Shown here in pieces: positions 21,992 to 30,930 of a stretch of DNA of 64,000 nt. A model generated the notes under the pieces. That model did not search any database, had not been told where the DNA came from, and saw only the letters and a program-made list of their open reading frames with translations. The translations under genes were made by a program, and so were the position numbers. The stretch's first letter is position 1; each line of letters starts with the position of its first letter. The DNA comes from Pseudomonas sp. ANT_J12 (GTDB lineage: Bacteria > Pseudomonadota > Gammaproteobacteria > Pseudomonadales > Pseudomonadaceae): contig NZ_VOBN01000010.1 in NCBI RefSeq assembly GCF_008370045.1, forward strand, positions 62,001-126,000, read 5' to 3'.

Positions 21992-22959
21992 TGCGTGTAA
22001 CCTTGCAGCCCTCCGGAGCAGTGCTTGAGATATTGCCCGGCGAGCGGATTCTCGATGGCGCGCGGCGCTTGGGCTATGAATGCCCGCAAAGCTGTCGCAA
22101 CGGCAATTGCCACGTCTGCGCGGCGTTGCTGGTGGAAGGCCGGGTTGAACAGGCCGGCCATGTGCGGGACCACGGCGAGTTCTACACTTGCATAGCTGAG
22201 CCGCTGGAAGACTGCATCGTGCTGTGGGATGGCGTGCTCGCGCTGGGAGAACTGCCGGTGCGCAGCTTGTCGTGTCAGGTTATTGAATGCAGGGACGTCG
22301 GCGGGGATACCTTTCGGGTGCACCTGCGGGCGCCGGCCGGCAAGCCGCCGCGCTATCACGCCGGTCAGTATTTGATGATCGAGCGCGAGAACGGCGAGAA
22401 ATCCGCGTTCTCCCTGGCCTCGGCACCCCATGCCGGGCGCGACCTGGAAATCCATGTGCTGGCGCGCGAAAGCAGTGCGCTGAGCCTGATCGACCAGCTG
22501 CAACGCAATGCCATGGTGCGCATCGAGATGCCATTCGGCGACACCCACCTGGCCGAGTTGCCGGACGGGCCGCTGGTGCTGATCGCCGCGGGCACCGGCA
22601 TGGGCCAGATTCACAGCCTGATCGAACATTGCCGCGCCACCGGGTTCAAGCACCCGGTGCATCTGTATTGGGGCGTGCGGCGTCCTGAAGACTTTTATGA
22701 AATAGAACACTGGGACGAATGGCTGAAACTGCCCAATCTGTTCCTGCATAAAGTCGTCAGCGATCAATGCGGCTGGGAAGGGCGCTGCGGCATGTTGCAT
22801 GAGGCGGTGTGCGAGGATTTCCCGGATCTGAAGGCGCTGCATGTTTACGCCAGCGGTTCTCCGGCGATGGTCTACGGCACGCTGGATGCGTTGGTTGAAG
22901 CGGGGATGGATGCGCATCAGATGCGCGCCGACGTGTTTGCCTACGCGCCGCGATCTTAA
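21991..22959 (+). CDS. 2Fe-2S ferredoxin / FNR-type flavin reductase (CDP-6-deoxy-glucoseen reductase-like)
   Basis: The 322-residue protein joins an N-terminal plant-type 2Fe-2S domain with the cluster motif CPQSCRNGNCHVCAALL to a C-terminal ferredoxin-reductase module: flavin motif YHAGQYLMI and NAD(P)H motif IAAGTGMGQIHSLI. It therefore passes electrons from NAD(P)H through flavin to the cluster. Such proteins are annotated as CDP-6-deoxy-delta-3,4-glucoseen reductase, but its fixed place after ubiD in Pseudomonas, overlapping by one base (TGATG), points to a role near ubiquinone or prFMN metabolism. That link is inference; in E. coli a related flavin reductase, Fre, follows ubiD. Confidence 0.85.
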   Translation: MRVTLQPSGAVLEILPGERILDGARRLGYECPQSCRNGNCHVCAALLVEGRVEQAGHVRDHGEFYTCIAEPLEDCIVLWDGVLALGELPVRSLSCQVIECRDVGGDTFRVHLRAPAGKPPRYHAGQYLMIERENGEKSAFSLASAPHAGRDLEIHVLARESSALSLIDQLQRNAMVRIEMPFGDTHLAELPDGPLVLIAAGTGMGQIHSLIEHCRATGFKHPVHLYWGVRRPEDFYEIEHWDEWLKLPNLFLHKVVSDQCGWEGRCGMLHEAVCEDFPDLKALHVYASGSPAMVYGTLDALVEAGMDAHQMRADVFAYAPRS

Positions 22960-22985
22960 TCGTTATAACTCCCTATATAGCCGAT

Positions 22986-23013
22986 CGGTATTTATAGATT
23001 TATATAAATACCG
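22986..23013. repeat. AT-rich hairpin upstream of the ChaC-like gene
   Basis: CGGTATTTATA and TATAAATACCG are perfect 11-base complements separated by GATTTA, in a 195-base AT-rich gap. No T-run follows on the plus strand, so it is not a classical terminator of the reductase gene. It may be an operator or an mRNA hairpin. Confidence 0.55.
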
Positions 23014-23154
23014 GTAGGTTATATGTCATATGGGCAATTATTTAAGAACTGTGCCATGGCACTTAAATTGCCTTAAAACATATGTGCCTTATTGTTACAG
23101 CGGTGCGTTCTATTAAGTAATTCTTTATCCGCGGGGAGCTGAACGCTATTCGCC

Positions 23155-23826
23155 ATGAGCGCCATTGAATCTGCTTTTCTGAATTTGCCTTACCCTCCGC
23201 GGCTCGATCTGGGGCCGCAGCTTACGCACGAACAATTGCTCAGCTCGATGCAGGCAACCATGGCGCGCCACAAGGGTGGGCCGGTCTGGCTGTTCGCGTA
23301 CGGCTCACTGATCTGGCGCCCTGAATGCCCGGCGGTGGAGCGAGTGCGCGGTCGGGTTCATGGCTACCATCGCGGTTTGTACCTGTGGTCCCACGAACAT
23401 CGCGGTACGCCGGAAGTGCCGGGCCTGGTATTTGGCCTGGATCGCGGCGGCTCTTGCAGCGGTTTTGCCTATCGCCTTCCCGAAGAACAACTCGAAGCCT
23501 CGCTCTACGCCTTGTGGCAGCGCGAAATGCCATTCCCGTCCTATCGCCCACATTGGCTCAACTGCCGTCTTGAAGACGGAAGCCAGGTTCAGGCGTTGGG
23601 ATTTGTTTTGGAACGGCACCTGCCCAGCTATGCCGGCAACTTGCCGGATCACGTGCTGAGCCAGGTGTTCGAAAGCGCTTGCGGGCGGTACGGCACCACT
23701 CGCGATTACGTCGAGCAGACCGCCAACGCCCTGCGTAGCCACGCCATGCCAGACCGGAATCTGGAGGCGCGGCTCAAGCGTTGTCAATCAAAGTCGGATC
23801 AGGCGATTGCTTCTTCGCGGGTCTGA
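23155..23826 (+). CDS. ChaC-like gamma-glutamylcyclotransferase
   Basis: The 223-residue protein carries the family's substrate loop YGSL ([14 protein letters not shown]), the arginine-rich [24 protein letters not shown] and a catalytic-type glutamate in the [12 protein letters not shown] region. ChaC enzymes cleave glutathione to 5-oxoproline and Cys-Gly in the cytoplasm. The conserved length and motifs support activity, although substrate specificity is not shown. It is monocistronic, with an AT-rich upstream region containing a hairpin, and its 3' end overlaps convergent glpT by 28 bases. Confidence 0.88.
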   Translation: MSAIESAFLNLPYPPRLDLGPQLTHEQLLSSMQATMARHKGGPVWLFAYGSLIWRPECPAVERVRGRVHGYHRGLYLWSHEHRGTPEVPGLVFGLDRGGSCSGFAYRLPEEQLEASLYALWQREMPFPSYRPHWLNCRLEDGSQVQALGFVLERHLPSYAGNLPDHVLSQVFESACGRYGTTRDYVEQTANALRSHAMPDRNLEARLKRCQSKSDQAIASSRV

Positions 23827-25151
23827 CTGGCGCTTTGTTTGTGCCCCAGCGTGGGAGCCAGGAAAGCCATCGCCAGCAAACAAGCAGCGACCAGCAGGAT
23901 GAAGCCGCCATCCCAGCCGAAATAGTCCACGGTGTAGCCCATCAGCGCACTGGCCGCGACTGACCCGCCCAGGTAACCGAACAGGCCGGTAAAGCCCGCG
24001 GCGGTACCGGCGGCCTTCTTCGGCACCAGTTCCAGCGCTTGCAAACCCACCAGCATCACCGGACCGTAGATCAGGAAGCCGATCGCGAACAGCGAGATCA
24101 TGTCGATCATCGGGTTGCCCGGCGGGTTCAGCCAATACACGATCGTCGCCACGGTCACCAACCCCATGAACACCATGCCGGTCAGGCCACGGTTGCCACG
24201 GAAGACCTTGTCCGACATCCAGCCACACAGCAGCGTGCCCGGAATGCCTGCCCACTCGTAGAGGAAATACGCCCAGGACGTTTTGTCGAAGTCGAAGTGC
24301 TTGACCTCTTTGAGGTAGGTCGGCGCCCAGTCGAGGATGCCGTAGCGCAGCAGGTAGACGAAGACGTTGGCCAGGGCGATAAGCCAGAGCATTTTGTTGC
24401 GCAGCACGTATTTGACGAAGATGTCCTTGGCGCTGAATTCTTCTTCGTGGCTGGCGTCGTAGCCTTCCGGGTAATCGTTCTTGTACTTCTCGATCGGCGG
24501 CAGGCCGGTCGATTGCGGCGTATCGCGCATCACAATGAAGGCAAACACGGCGACCAGCAGCGCCACGGCGGCCGGGACGTAGAACTTGCTGTGCCAATCG
24601 TTGAACCAGCCCATGCCGAGAATCGCCAGCGGACCAATCAACCCGCCGCCGACGTTATGCGCGGTGTTCCAGACCGACACCACCTGGCCACGTTCTTTCT
24701 GCGACCACCAGTGCACCATGGTCCGGCCGCTCGGTGGCCAGCCCATGCCTTGTGCCCAGCCGTTGATGAACAACAGGGTGAACATCATCGTCACACTCGA
24801 CGTCGCCCAGGGCGCGAAACCGAAAACGAACATGACCCCGGCCGACACGATCAGCCCGAAGGGCAGGAAGTAACGTGGGTTGGAGCGGTCGGACACAATG
24901 CCCATCAAAAATTTGGACAGACCGTAGGCGATCGCAATCGCCGACATCGCCACACCCAGTTGACCCTTTGTGTAGCCCTGGGCGATCAGGTCCGGGAAGG
25001 CCAGCGTGAAGTTTTTGCGCAGCAGGTAGTAACCCGCATAGCCAATAAAAATCCCGGCGAAGATCTGCCAGCGAAGGCGTTTATAGGTGTCGTCTATTTT
25101 TTCTTCAGGCAGGGGCGCCTGATGTGCGGCAGGTCGAAAGAAAGCAAACAT
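23799..25151 (-). CDS. glpT: glycerol-3-phosphate transporter
   Basis: The 450-residue major-facilitator protein has about twelve spans and the OPA-family features of Glp[25 protein letters not shown] with the substrate-binding arginine, [21 protein letters not shown], and [20 protein letters not shown]. It exchanges glycerol-3-phosphate for phosphate at the inner membrane. No glp catabolic genes are adjacent. A TTTCG(N4)CGAAA palindrome 49 bases upstream of the ATG is a candidate GlpR site. A GGAGC ribosome site precedes the start. Confidence 0.93.
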   Translation of the reverse strand: MFAFFRPAAHQAPLPEEKIDDTYKRLRWQIFAGIFIGYAGYYLLRKNFTLAFPDLIAQGYTKGQLGVAMSAIAIAYGLSKFLMGIVSDRSNPRYFLPFGLIVSAGVMFVFGFAPWATSSVTMMFTLLFINGWAQGMGWPPSGRTMVHWWSQKERGQVVSVWNTAHNVGGGLIGPLAILGMGWFNDWHSKFYVPAAVALLVAVFAFIVMRDTPQSTGLPPIEKYKNDYPEGYDASHEEEFSAKDIFVKYVLRNKMLWLIALANVFVYLLRYGILDWAPTYLKEVKHFDFDKTSWAYFLYEWAGIPGTLLCGWMSDKVFRGNRGLTGMVFMGLVTVATIVYWLNPPGNPMIDMISLFAIGFLIYGPVMLVGLQALELVPKKAAGTAAGFTGLFGYLGGSVAASALMGYTVDYFGWDGGFILLVAACLLAMAFLAPTLGHKQSASQTREEAIA

Positions 25152-25199
25152 TCAAGAGCTCCAAATTTCTTGTTTTGACTGCGGATGCGAATGTTACAG

Positions 25200-25213
25200 T
25201 TTCGTTACCGAAA
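25200..25213. promoter_or_regulatory. candidate GlpR-type operator upstream of glpT
   Basis: TTTCGTTACCGAAA is symmetric in 12 of 14 positions. It lies 49 bases before the glpT start in the 280-base gap up to the quinone oxidoreductase stop codon. DeoR-type GlpR repressors bind TTCG-rich palindromes of this kind; the match is by eye only. Confidence 0.4.
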
Positions 25214-25431
25214 ATAGCACCGGTTCGCATTGGTCAAACAGCGGAAAAGTTGGAGATCGCGTGTTCCTTTATGAACATGTCGCTCAGGTGTAAGTGTAGG
25301 ACGGTGTGGGAAAGGTTACTGGGTGAGCCGTTGTGCGCTTTTCAAGCCAGAGTCGTGCGGGGTTTTGGGAAATGTCCTTCAAATAAAGAAGAAGCGATCC
25401 GGACTCTGCCGCCCAGATCGCTTCACTCGGC

Positions 25432-26409
25432 TCAGCGAACCTGTACCACCACTTTCCCGACCGCTTTGCGCTGGCCAAGATCATTGATCGCCTGCGCCGC
25501 ATTGCTCAGCGGGTACACCTGCGACACCAGCGGCTTCAACTTGCCCTCGGCAAACCAGCCAAATAGCTGCTGGAAGTTCGCCGCGTTGTCCTGGGGTTGG
25601 CGCTGGGCGAAGGAGCCCCAGAACACGCCGACCACCGCCGCGCCTTTGAGCAGGGCGAGGTTGACCGGGAATTCGGGGATGCGTCCGCTGGCAAAGCCGA
25701 CCACCAGCAGGCGGCCGTTCCAGGCGATGGCGCGCACGGCCTGGTCGAACAGGTCGCCGCCGACCGGGTCGTAGATCACGTCGGCGCCCTGGCCGTCGGT
25801 CAGGCGTTTGATTTCGTCCTTGAGACTGGTTTCGCTGTAGTTGATCAGCTCATCGGCGCCGGCAGCCTTGGCCACGGCGAGTTTTTCCGCGCTGCTGGCG
25901 GCGGCAATCACCCGGGCGCCCATGGCTTTGCCGATTTCCACGGCAGCCAGGCCGACACCGCCAGAGGCGCCGAGCACCAGCAAGGTTTCACCCGGTTGCA
26001 GATTGGCCCGCTGCTTGAGGGCGTGCATCGAGGTGCCGTAGGTCATGCTGAACGCGGCGGCGGTGTTGAAGTCCATCGACGGCGGGATCGGCAGCACGTT
26101 GTAGCCCGGCACCGCGACCTGCTCGGCAAAGCTGCCCCAACCGGTCAGGGCCATGACCCGGTCGCCGACCTTGAGATGGCTGACCTTTTCACCCACTGCA
26201 CTGACCACGCCGGCCGCCTCACCGCCCGGCGAAAACGGGAAGGGCGGTTTGAACTGGTATTTGCCCTCGATGATCAGCGTGTCCGGAAAGTTGACCCCGG
26301 CGGCGTGCACGTCCAGCAGGATTTCGTTCTTCTTGGCGACAGGACTGGCGACGTCTTCCAGCACCAGCGATTCGGCGGGGCCGAAGGCTTTGCATAGCAC
26401 GGCTTTCAT
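25432..26409 (-). CDS. NADPH:quinone oxidoreductase family protein
   Basis: The 325-residue protein belongs to the zinc-independent quinone reductase branch of the MDR superfamily: N-terminal MKAVLCKAFGPAESLVLEDV, AGVNFPDTLIIEGKYQ, GGEAAGVVSAVG, and the NADPH motif LVLGASGGVGLAAVEIGKAMGARVIAAASS. No structural zinc cysteine cluster is present. It probably reduces quinones or enoyl/enone compounds; the true substrate is unknown. The start at 26409 matches the family and has a modest ribosome site. It diverges from the FliL-like gene. Confidence 0.88.
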   Translation of the reverse strand: MKAVLCKAFGPAESLVLEDVASPVAKKNEILLDVHAAGVNFPDTLIIEGKYQFKPPFPFSPGGEAAGVVSAVGEKVSHLKVGDRVMALTGWGSFAEQVAVPGYNVLPIPPSMDFNTAAAFSMTYGTSMHALKQRANLQPGETLLVLGASGGVGLAAVEIGKAMGARVIAAASSAEKLAVAKAAGADELINYSETSLKDEIKRLTDGQGADVIYDPVGGDLFDQAVRAIAWNGRLLVVGFASGRIPEFPVNLALLKGAAVVGVFWGSFAQRQPQDNAANFQQLFGWFAEGKLKPLVSQVYPLSNAAQAINDLGQRKAVGKVVVQVR

Positions 26410-26559
26410 CAGGGCTATTCCTTTGGGAGTGATGGCCGATAAGTGTAGGTGTGTGAGTCGACGGGTCAACGAGCATGCCCGGCTCTGATAGTCAGCCATA
26501 AGCTTGTGCTTGCGCGGCGGGTCGTTATGCTAGGCCGCAAACCGGATAAGGAGCGAATT

Positions 26560-26970
26560 GTGAAAGCGTGGATCATGTTGTTGCTGGCCCTGTCTCTGCC
26601 TTTGGCAGCAGTGGCTGAAGAAGCCGCCAAAGAAGGTGAGGCCCCAAAGGTCAACTACATCACCCTGAGCCCGCCGTTCGTGGGCAATTATGGGTTGGAC
26701 GGCACGCCGAAGTTGAAGGTGTTCAAGGCTGACGTGGCGTTGCGGGTGACCGGTGAAGAGGCGACCAAAGCGGTCAAGGCCAACGAACCGTTGATTCGCA
26801 ATCAACTGGTGGCGTTGTTCAGCCAGCAGACCACCGAGGCGATGGGCAGCGTCGAGGGCAAGGAAAAGCTGCGTCAGGAAGCCCTGAAGCAAACCCAGCA
26901 AGTGATGAATGATGAAACGGGCAAGCCGGTGGTTGAGGATCTGTTGTTCAACAACCTGATCATTCAATAG
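26560..26970 (+). CDS. secreted FliL-like protein
   Basis: The 136-residue product starts at a GTG with the strong ribosome site AAGGAG seven bases before it. A cleavable signal peptide (MLLLALSLPLAAVAEEA) precedes a small domain with the FliL-type opening YITLSPPFVGNYG, then VALRVTGEEA and a charged helix followed by VEDLLFNNLIIQ. Flagellar FliL has an uncleaved membrane anchor and sits in motor operons, but this one lies alone beside a quinone oxidoreductase gene. It is probably a periplasmic FliL-domain protein of unknown role. A BIME follows its stop codon. Confidence 0.8.
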   Translation: MKAWIMLLLALSLPLAAVAEEAAKEGEAPKVNYITLSPPFVGNYGLDGTPKLKVFKADVALRVTGEEATKAVKANEPLIRNQLVALFSQQTTEAMGSVEGKEKLRQEALKQTQQVMNDETGKPVVEDLLFNNLIIQ

Positions 26971-26993
26971 CGTCCCTGCTGCAAAGAGGCTTT

Positions 26994-27087
26994 TGTGGCG
27001 AGGGAGCTTGCTCCCGCTGGGCTGCGAAGCGGCCCTGAAAAGAGGGACTGCTTTGCAGTCCAACGGGAGCAAGCTCCCTCGCCACAG
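26994..27087. repeat. BIME, GTGGCGAGGGAGCTTGCTCC variant
   Basis: Arms TGTGGCGAGGGAGCTTGCTCCCG and CGGGAGCAAGCTCCCTCGCCACA are complementary; the middle holds GGGCTGCGAAGCGGCCC. It ends two bases before the stop codon of the YhhJ-like permease gene. Confidence 0.85.
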
Positions 27088-27088
27088 G

Positions 27089-28207
27089 TCAGGACGCCAG
27101 ACTCTTGCGAAACCGCATCAGCGCAATCGCAAAGAACACCAGCCCGATGGCGGTCAGTGCCAGCAAGTCCGGCCAGACCACGCTCAGCCCGGCGTCGCGA
27201 AACAGAATCGCGGCGCTCAAGCTGACAAAGTGCGTCGATGGCGAACCCTGCATCACCCATTGCAGCCACTGCGGCATGCTGTCGAGCGGCGTGCTGCCGC
27301 CCGATAGCAGCAACATCGGGATGATCACCGGGATGGCCAGCAAACCGAACTGCGGCGTCGAGCGGGCCAGGGTCGCGAGAAAGATTCCCAGCGCCGTACT
27401 GGCGAACAGATAAACCGCCGTCACCAGCAAAAACAAGGTCATCGAGCCGGCCAGCGGCACGCCCAGCGCGCCTTTGACGATCACTTCCAGCGAAATCCAG
27501 GTGCACAGCACCACCACCAGCATGTTGCTCCAGATTTTTGCCAGCATGATTTCCAGTGCGGTCAGTGGCAGCACCAGCAAATGGTCGAGGGTGCCGTGCT
27601 CACGCTCTCGCAGCAGCGCGGTGCCGGTGAGGATGATGGCGAGGATGGTGATGTTGTTGACGATCTGGATCACCGCCAGAAACCAGCCACCTTCCAGATT
27701 TGGATTGAACAGCGAGCGCGTGGTCAGCAGCGCCGGCGCTTTGCTGGCGGGATCATTCTGGCCGCTGTAGTTCAGCAGTTCGCGCTGGAAAATCCGACCG
27801 ATGTAACCCGCGCCCATGAACGCCTGGCTCATGGCCGTGGCGTCCACATTGACCTGCACCGCCGGTTGGCGTCCGGCCAGCAAATCGGTCTGGAAATTCA
27901 CCGGCACGTTGATCACAAACGTGTACTGGCCGCTGTCCATGACTTGATCCAGTTGCTCATAAGGCAGCAGCACCGGACGCTGGAATTCCGGTGGTTGCAG
28001 GGCCTGGGTCAATTCCCGTGAGAGGTGACTGCGGTCTTCGTCTACCACGGCCACGCTGGCGTTGTGCACGCCGATGACCGAGCCGGCGGCCGGCATGTAG
28101 ATCGCCACGGTAAAGGCGTAGAACAGAAACAGCAGCAACACGCTGTCGTGGCGCAGGCTGGTCAGTTCCTTGAGGCCGAGTCGCAAGATATGCGCAAGCT
28201 TATGCAT
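27089..28207 (-). CDS. yhhJ: ABC-2 type transporter permease, YhhJ-like
   Basis: The 372-residue inner-membrane protein has one N-terminal span (SVLLLFLFYAFTVAIYMPAAG), a large periplasmic domain with VAVVDEDRSHLSREL, and five to six C-terminal spans with LREREHGTLDHLLVLPLTALEIMLAKIW, typical of the ABC-2 fold. It is the last gene of an operon homologous in order to E. coli yhiI-rbbA-yhhJ and starts inside the stop codon of the RbbA-like gene. It likely forms the second half of the export channel. Its substrate is not known. Confidence 0.88.
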   Translation of the reverse strand: MHKLAHILRLGLKELTSLRHDSVLLLFLFYAFTVAIYMPAAGSVIGVHNASVAVVDEDRSHLSRELTQALQPPEFQRPVLLPYEQLDQVMDSGQYTFVINVPVNFQTDLLAGRQPAVQVNVDATAMSQAFMGAGYIGRIFQRELLNYSGQNDPASKAPALLTTRSLFNPNLEGGWFLAVIQIVNNITILAIILTGTALLREREHGTLDHLLVLPLTALEIMLAKIWSNMLVVVLCTWISLEVIVKGALGVPLAGSMTLFLLVTAVYLFASTALGIFLATLARSTPQFGLLAIPVIIPMLLLSGGSTPLDSMPQWLQWVMQGSPSTHFVSLSAAILFRDAGLSVVWPDLLALTAIGLVFFAIALMRFRKSLAS

Positions 28208-30930
28208 CAGGCCTCCTGCTTTTTCAGCATGACCAGGCTGAGCCCGGTGAATCCGAGGAAGAACCCGAACAGCGCCAGGCATTGCGGCCATAGCTGTCGC
28301 AGGTCCAGTGCTTTGGTGAACGTGCCGACGGCGATATCGAGGAAATACCCCGCCGGAAACAGCATCCCCATGACCGAAGCCGCGCCTTCGAGGGAAGAGC
28401 GCGGCACGATCAGCCCGGAAAACTGGATGGTCGGCAGGCTGGTGATGATCATGGTGCCGAGGATCGCGGCGATCTGGGTTCGGGTGAACGCCGAAATCAG
28501 CAAGCCCATGCTGGTGGTGGCCAGCACGTAGAGCAATCCGCCGAAGGCCAGGGTCAGGCCGCTGCCCTTGAACGGCACGCCAAACAGCCAGCGGTTCATG
28601 GCCACCAGCACCGCCAGGTTGATCAGGCTGATCGCCAGATAGGGCGCCTGTTTACCCAGCAGGAATTCCAGTCGGGTCAGGGGCGTGGCGTAGAAGTTGG
28701 TGATCGAACCCAACTCCTTCTCGCGCACGATCCCCAGCGCCGTGAGCATGGCCGGGATGAAGGCGAGGATCAGCGCCATCACCCCGGGGCCGATGGCGTT
28801 GACGCTGACCACGTCCTGGTTGTAGCGGAACCGGGTTTCCAGTTTGGCCGCTGCGGGTCGGTTGCGCGCGGGGCTGCTCTGTTCGGCCAGTTGCTCAAGG
28901 TTGGCTTGATGCACTGCTTCCACGTAATTGCGGCTGGTCTCGGCCCGAAACGGCATGCCGCCATCCAGCCAGGCGGCGACGGTGGGTTGGCGCCCGGCGT
29001 ACAGGTCGCGGCCAAAGCCTGGCGGGATCTCCAGCGCCAGTTTGATTTCCGAGCGTTGAAGGCGTCGATGCAATTCTTTGCTGTCGCGGATCGGTGATTG
29101 TTCGGCGAAATAGCGAGAACTGCGGAACGCTTCCAGATACGTGCGGCTTTGGGGCGTCTGGTCCTGGTCGAACACGGCGAAGGCGAGTTTTTCCACGTCC
29201 AGGGAAATGCCGTAGCCGAAGATCACCATCATGAAAATCGCCCCCAGCAGGGCGAACGCCATCCGCACTTTGTCGCGCAGCAATTCCTTGCCTTCACGAC
29301 TGGCCACGGCTACCAGGCGGCCGACGCTGAAACCACGTTCTTTCATTGGCGTTGTCGGTGCGACTGGCGTGTCGGCGGGCACTTGCGGCGTCGGTGCTTC
29401 GCTAGCGCCCTGGGCCTGCTCCAGGCAGGTGACAAACGCCGCTTCCAGGGTGTCGCCCTTGAACTGCTGTTGCAGCGCCGCCGGGGTATCGCAGGCCAGT
29501 ACTTTGCCGGCGTGCATCAGCGAAATGCGGTCGCAGCGCTGGGCTTCGTTCATGAAATGGGTGGACAGGAAAATCGTCACGCCTTGCTCGCGGGACAACT
29601 CGATCAGCAGCCGCCAGAAGTCATCCCGCGCCGCCGGGTCGACGCCGGAAGTCGGTTCATCGAGGATCAGCACTTCCGGGCGATGCAGCACCGCCACGGC
29701 CAGGGACAATCGTTGGCGTAAACCCAGGGGCAGGGCGCCGGACTGTTGATCGGCCACGTTGACCAGGTTGAAACGCTGGATCAGTTCGTCGATGCGTTGG
29801 GCGCTGTCGGCCTTGGGCAAATCGAACAGGCGCGCGTGCAAGTCGAGGTTTTGCCGCACGCTGAGTTCGCCATACAGCGAGAAACTCTGGGACATGAAAC
29901 CGACACGCTTGCGCGTGGCCAGGTCCTTGGCGTTCACCGCGTTGCCCAGCAATGTGGCGCTGCCCTCACTGGCCGGCATCAGCCCGGTAAGGACTTTCAT
30001 GGTGGTGGTTTTGCCACAGCCGTTGGAGCCGAGAAAACCGAAAATCTCCCCGCGACCGATGGCGAAGCTGACCTTGTCCACGGCGGTGAAATCGCCGAAG
30101 CGCAAGGTCAGGTCGTGGGCTTCGATGGCGATGTCAGTGTTGGCGCCGGTGCGGGGTGGAATCACCAGTGGCTGATTGTCGTGGCCACTGTCGCCCTGAA
30201 AGTGGGTGAAGGCTTCATCGAGTTTGCCGCTGGCAGTCGCGGCGGCCAATTCGCTGCTCAGACCGGTGGCGATCAGCTTGCCGCCGTCGAGCATCAGGCA
30301 ATGTTCGAATTGCTCGGCCTCTTCCATGTACGCGGTGGCGACCAGCAGCGTCAGTTGCGGGCGTTGGCCGCGCACATCATCTACCAGCTCCCAGAAGCGC
30401 CGTCGGGACAAGGGATCGACGCCGGTGGTGGGTTCGTCGAGGATCAACAGGTCCGGTTCGTGGATCAGCGCGCAACAGAGCCCGAGTTTCTGCTTCATGC
30501 CACCGGAGAGCTTGCCGGCCGGGCGGTCCGCGAAGCGCAGCAGGTCGGTGGCCAGCAACAGGCTGTGCATGCGCTGGTCGCATTCGGCTTTCGACAGGCC
30601 GAACAGGGTGGCGAAAAAGTGGATGTTCTCGCTGATCGACAATTCGGGATACAGGTTGCCGCCCAGGCCTTGCGGCATGAAGGCGATGCGTGGGTAGAGG
30701 CTGTTGCGATGGCGACGGTCCTGGATCGAGCCGCCCAGCACTTCCAGCTGACCTTGTTGCAGGGTTTTCACCCCGGCGATCAGGCCCAGCAAACTCGACT
30801 TGCCGGCGCCGTCCGGGCCAATCAACCCGCAGCGCGTGCCGGCGGGCAGGCTGAAGGTGATGTCGGCCAGGGCCTGCTGTTTGCCGTAACGGTGGTTGAT
30901 GCCGGTCGCTTGCAGCGCCAGGTCGGTCAT
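28207..30930 (-). CDS. rbbA: RbbA-like ABC protein: two ATPase domains fused to an ABC-2 permease
   Basis: The 907-residue protein has two nucleotide-binding domains: Walker A GPDGAGKSS at 38-46 with signature LSGGMKQKLGL, and GSNGCGKTT near 300 with the variant signature LPLGLRQRLSL. A permease half of about 380 residues starts near residue 530 (RLVAVASREGKELLRDKVRMAFALLGAIF). Size and domain order match E. coli RbbA (about 911 residues), once described as ribosome-associated but organised as an exporter. It lies between the HlyD-type adaptor (4-base overlap) and the YhhJ-like permease (TGATG), so it should act in drug or small-molecule export from the cytoplasm. Confidence 0.9.
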   Translation of the reverse strand: MTDLALQATGINHRYGKQQALADITFSLPAGTRCGLIGPDGAGKSSLLGLIAGVKTLQQGQLEVLGGSIQDRRHRNSLYPRIAFMPQGLGGNLYPELSISENIHFFATLFGLSKAECDQRMHSLLLATDLLRFADRPAGKLSGGMKQKLGLCCALIHEPDLLILDEPTTGVDPLSRRRFWELVDDVRGQRPQLTLLVATAYMEEAEQFEHCLMLDGGKLIATGLSSELAAATASGKLDEAFTHFQGDSGHDNQPLVIPPRTGANTDIAIEAHDLTLRFGDFTAVDKVSFAIGRGEIFGFLGSNGCGKTTTMKVLTGLMPASEGSATLLGNAVNAKDLATRKRVGFMSQSFSLYGELSVRQNLDLHARLFDLPKADSAQRIDELIQRFNLVNVADQQSGALPLGLRQRLSLAVAVLHRPEVLILDEPTSGVDPAARDDFWRLLIELSREQGVTIFLSTHFMNEAQRCDRISLMHAGKVLACDTPAALQQQFKGDTLEAAFVTCLEQAQGASEAPTPQVPADTPVAPTTPMKERGFSVGRLVAVASREGKELLRDKVRMAFALLGAIFMMVIFGYGISLDVEKLAFAVFDQDQTPQSRTYLEAFRSSRYFAEQSPIRDSKELHRRLQRSEIKLALEIPPGFGRDLYAGRQPTVAAWLDGGMPFRAETSRNYVEAVHQANLEQLAEQSSPARNRPAAAKLETRFRYNQDVVSVNAIGPGVMALILAFIPAMLTALGIVREKELGSITNFYATPLTRLEFLLGKQAPYLAISLINLAVLVAMNRWLFGVPFKGSGLTLAFGGLLYVLATTSMGLLISAFTRTQIAAILGTMIITSLPTIQFSGLIVPRSSLEGAASVMGMLFPAGYFLDIAVGTFTKALDLRQLWPQCLALFGFFLGFTGLSLVMLKKQEA

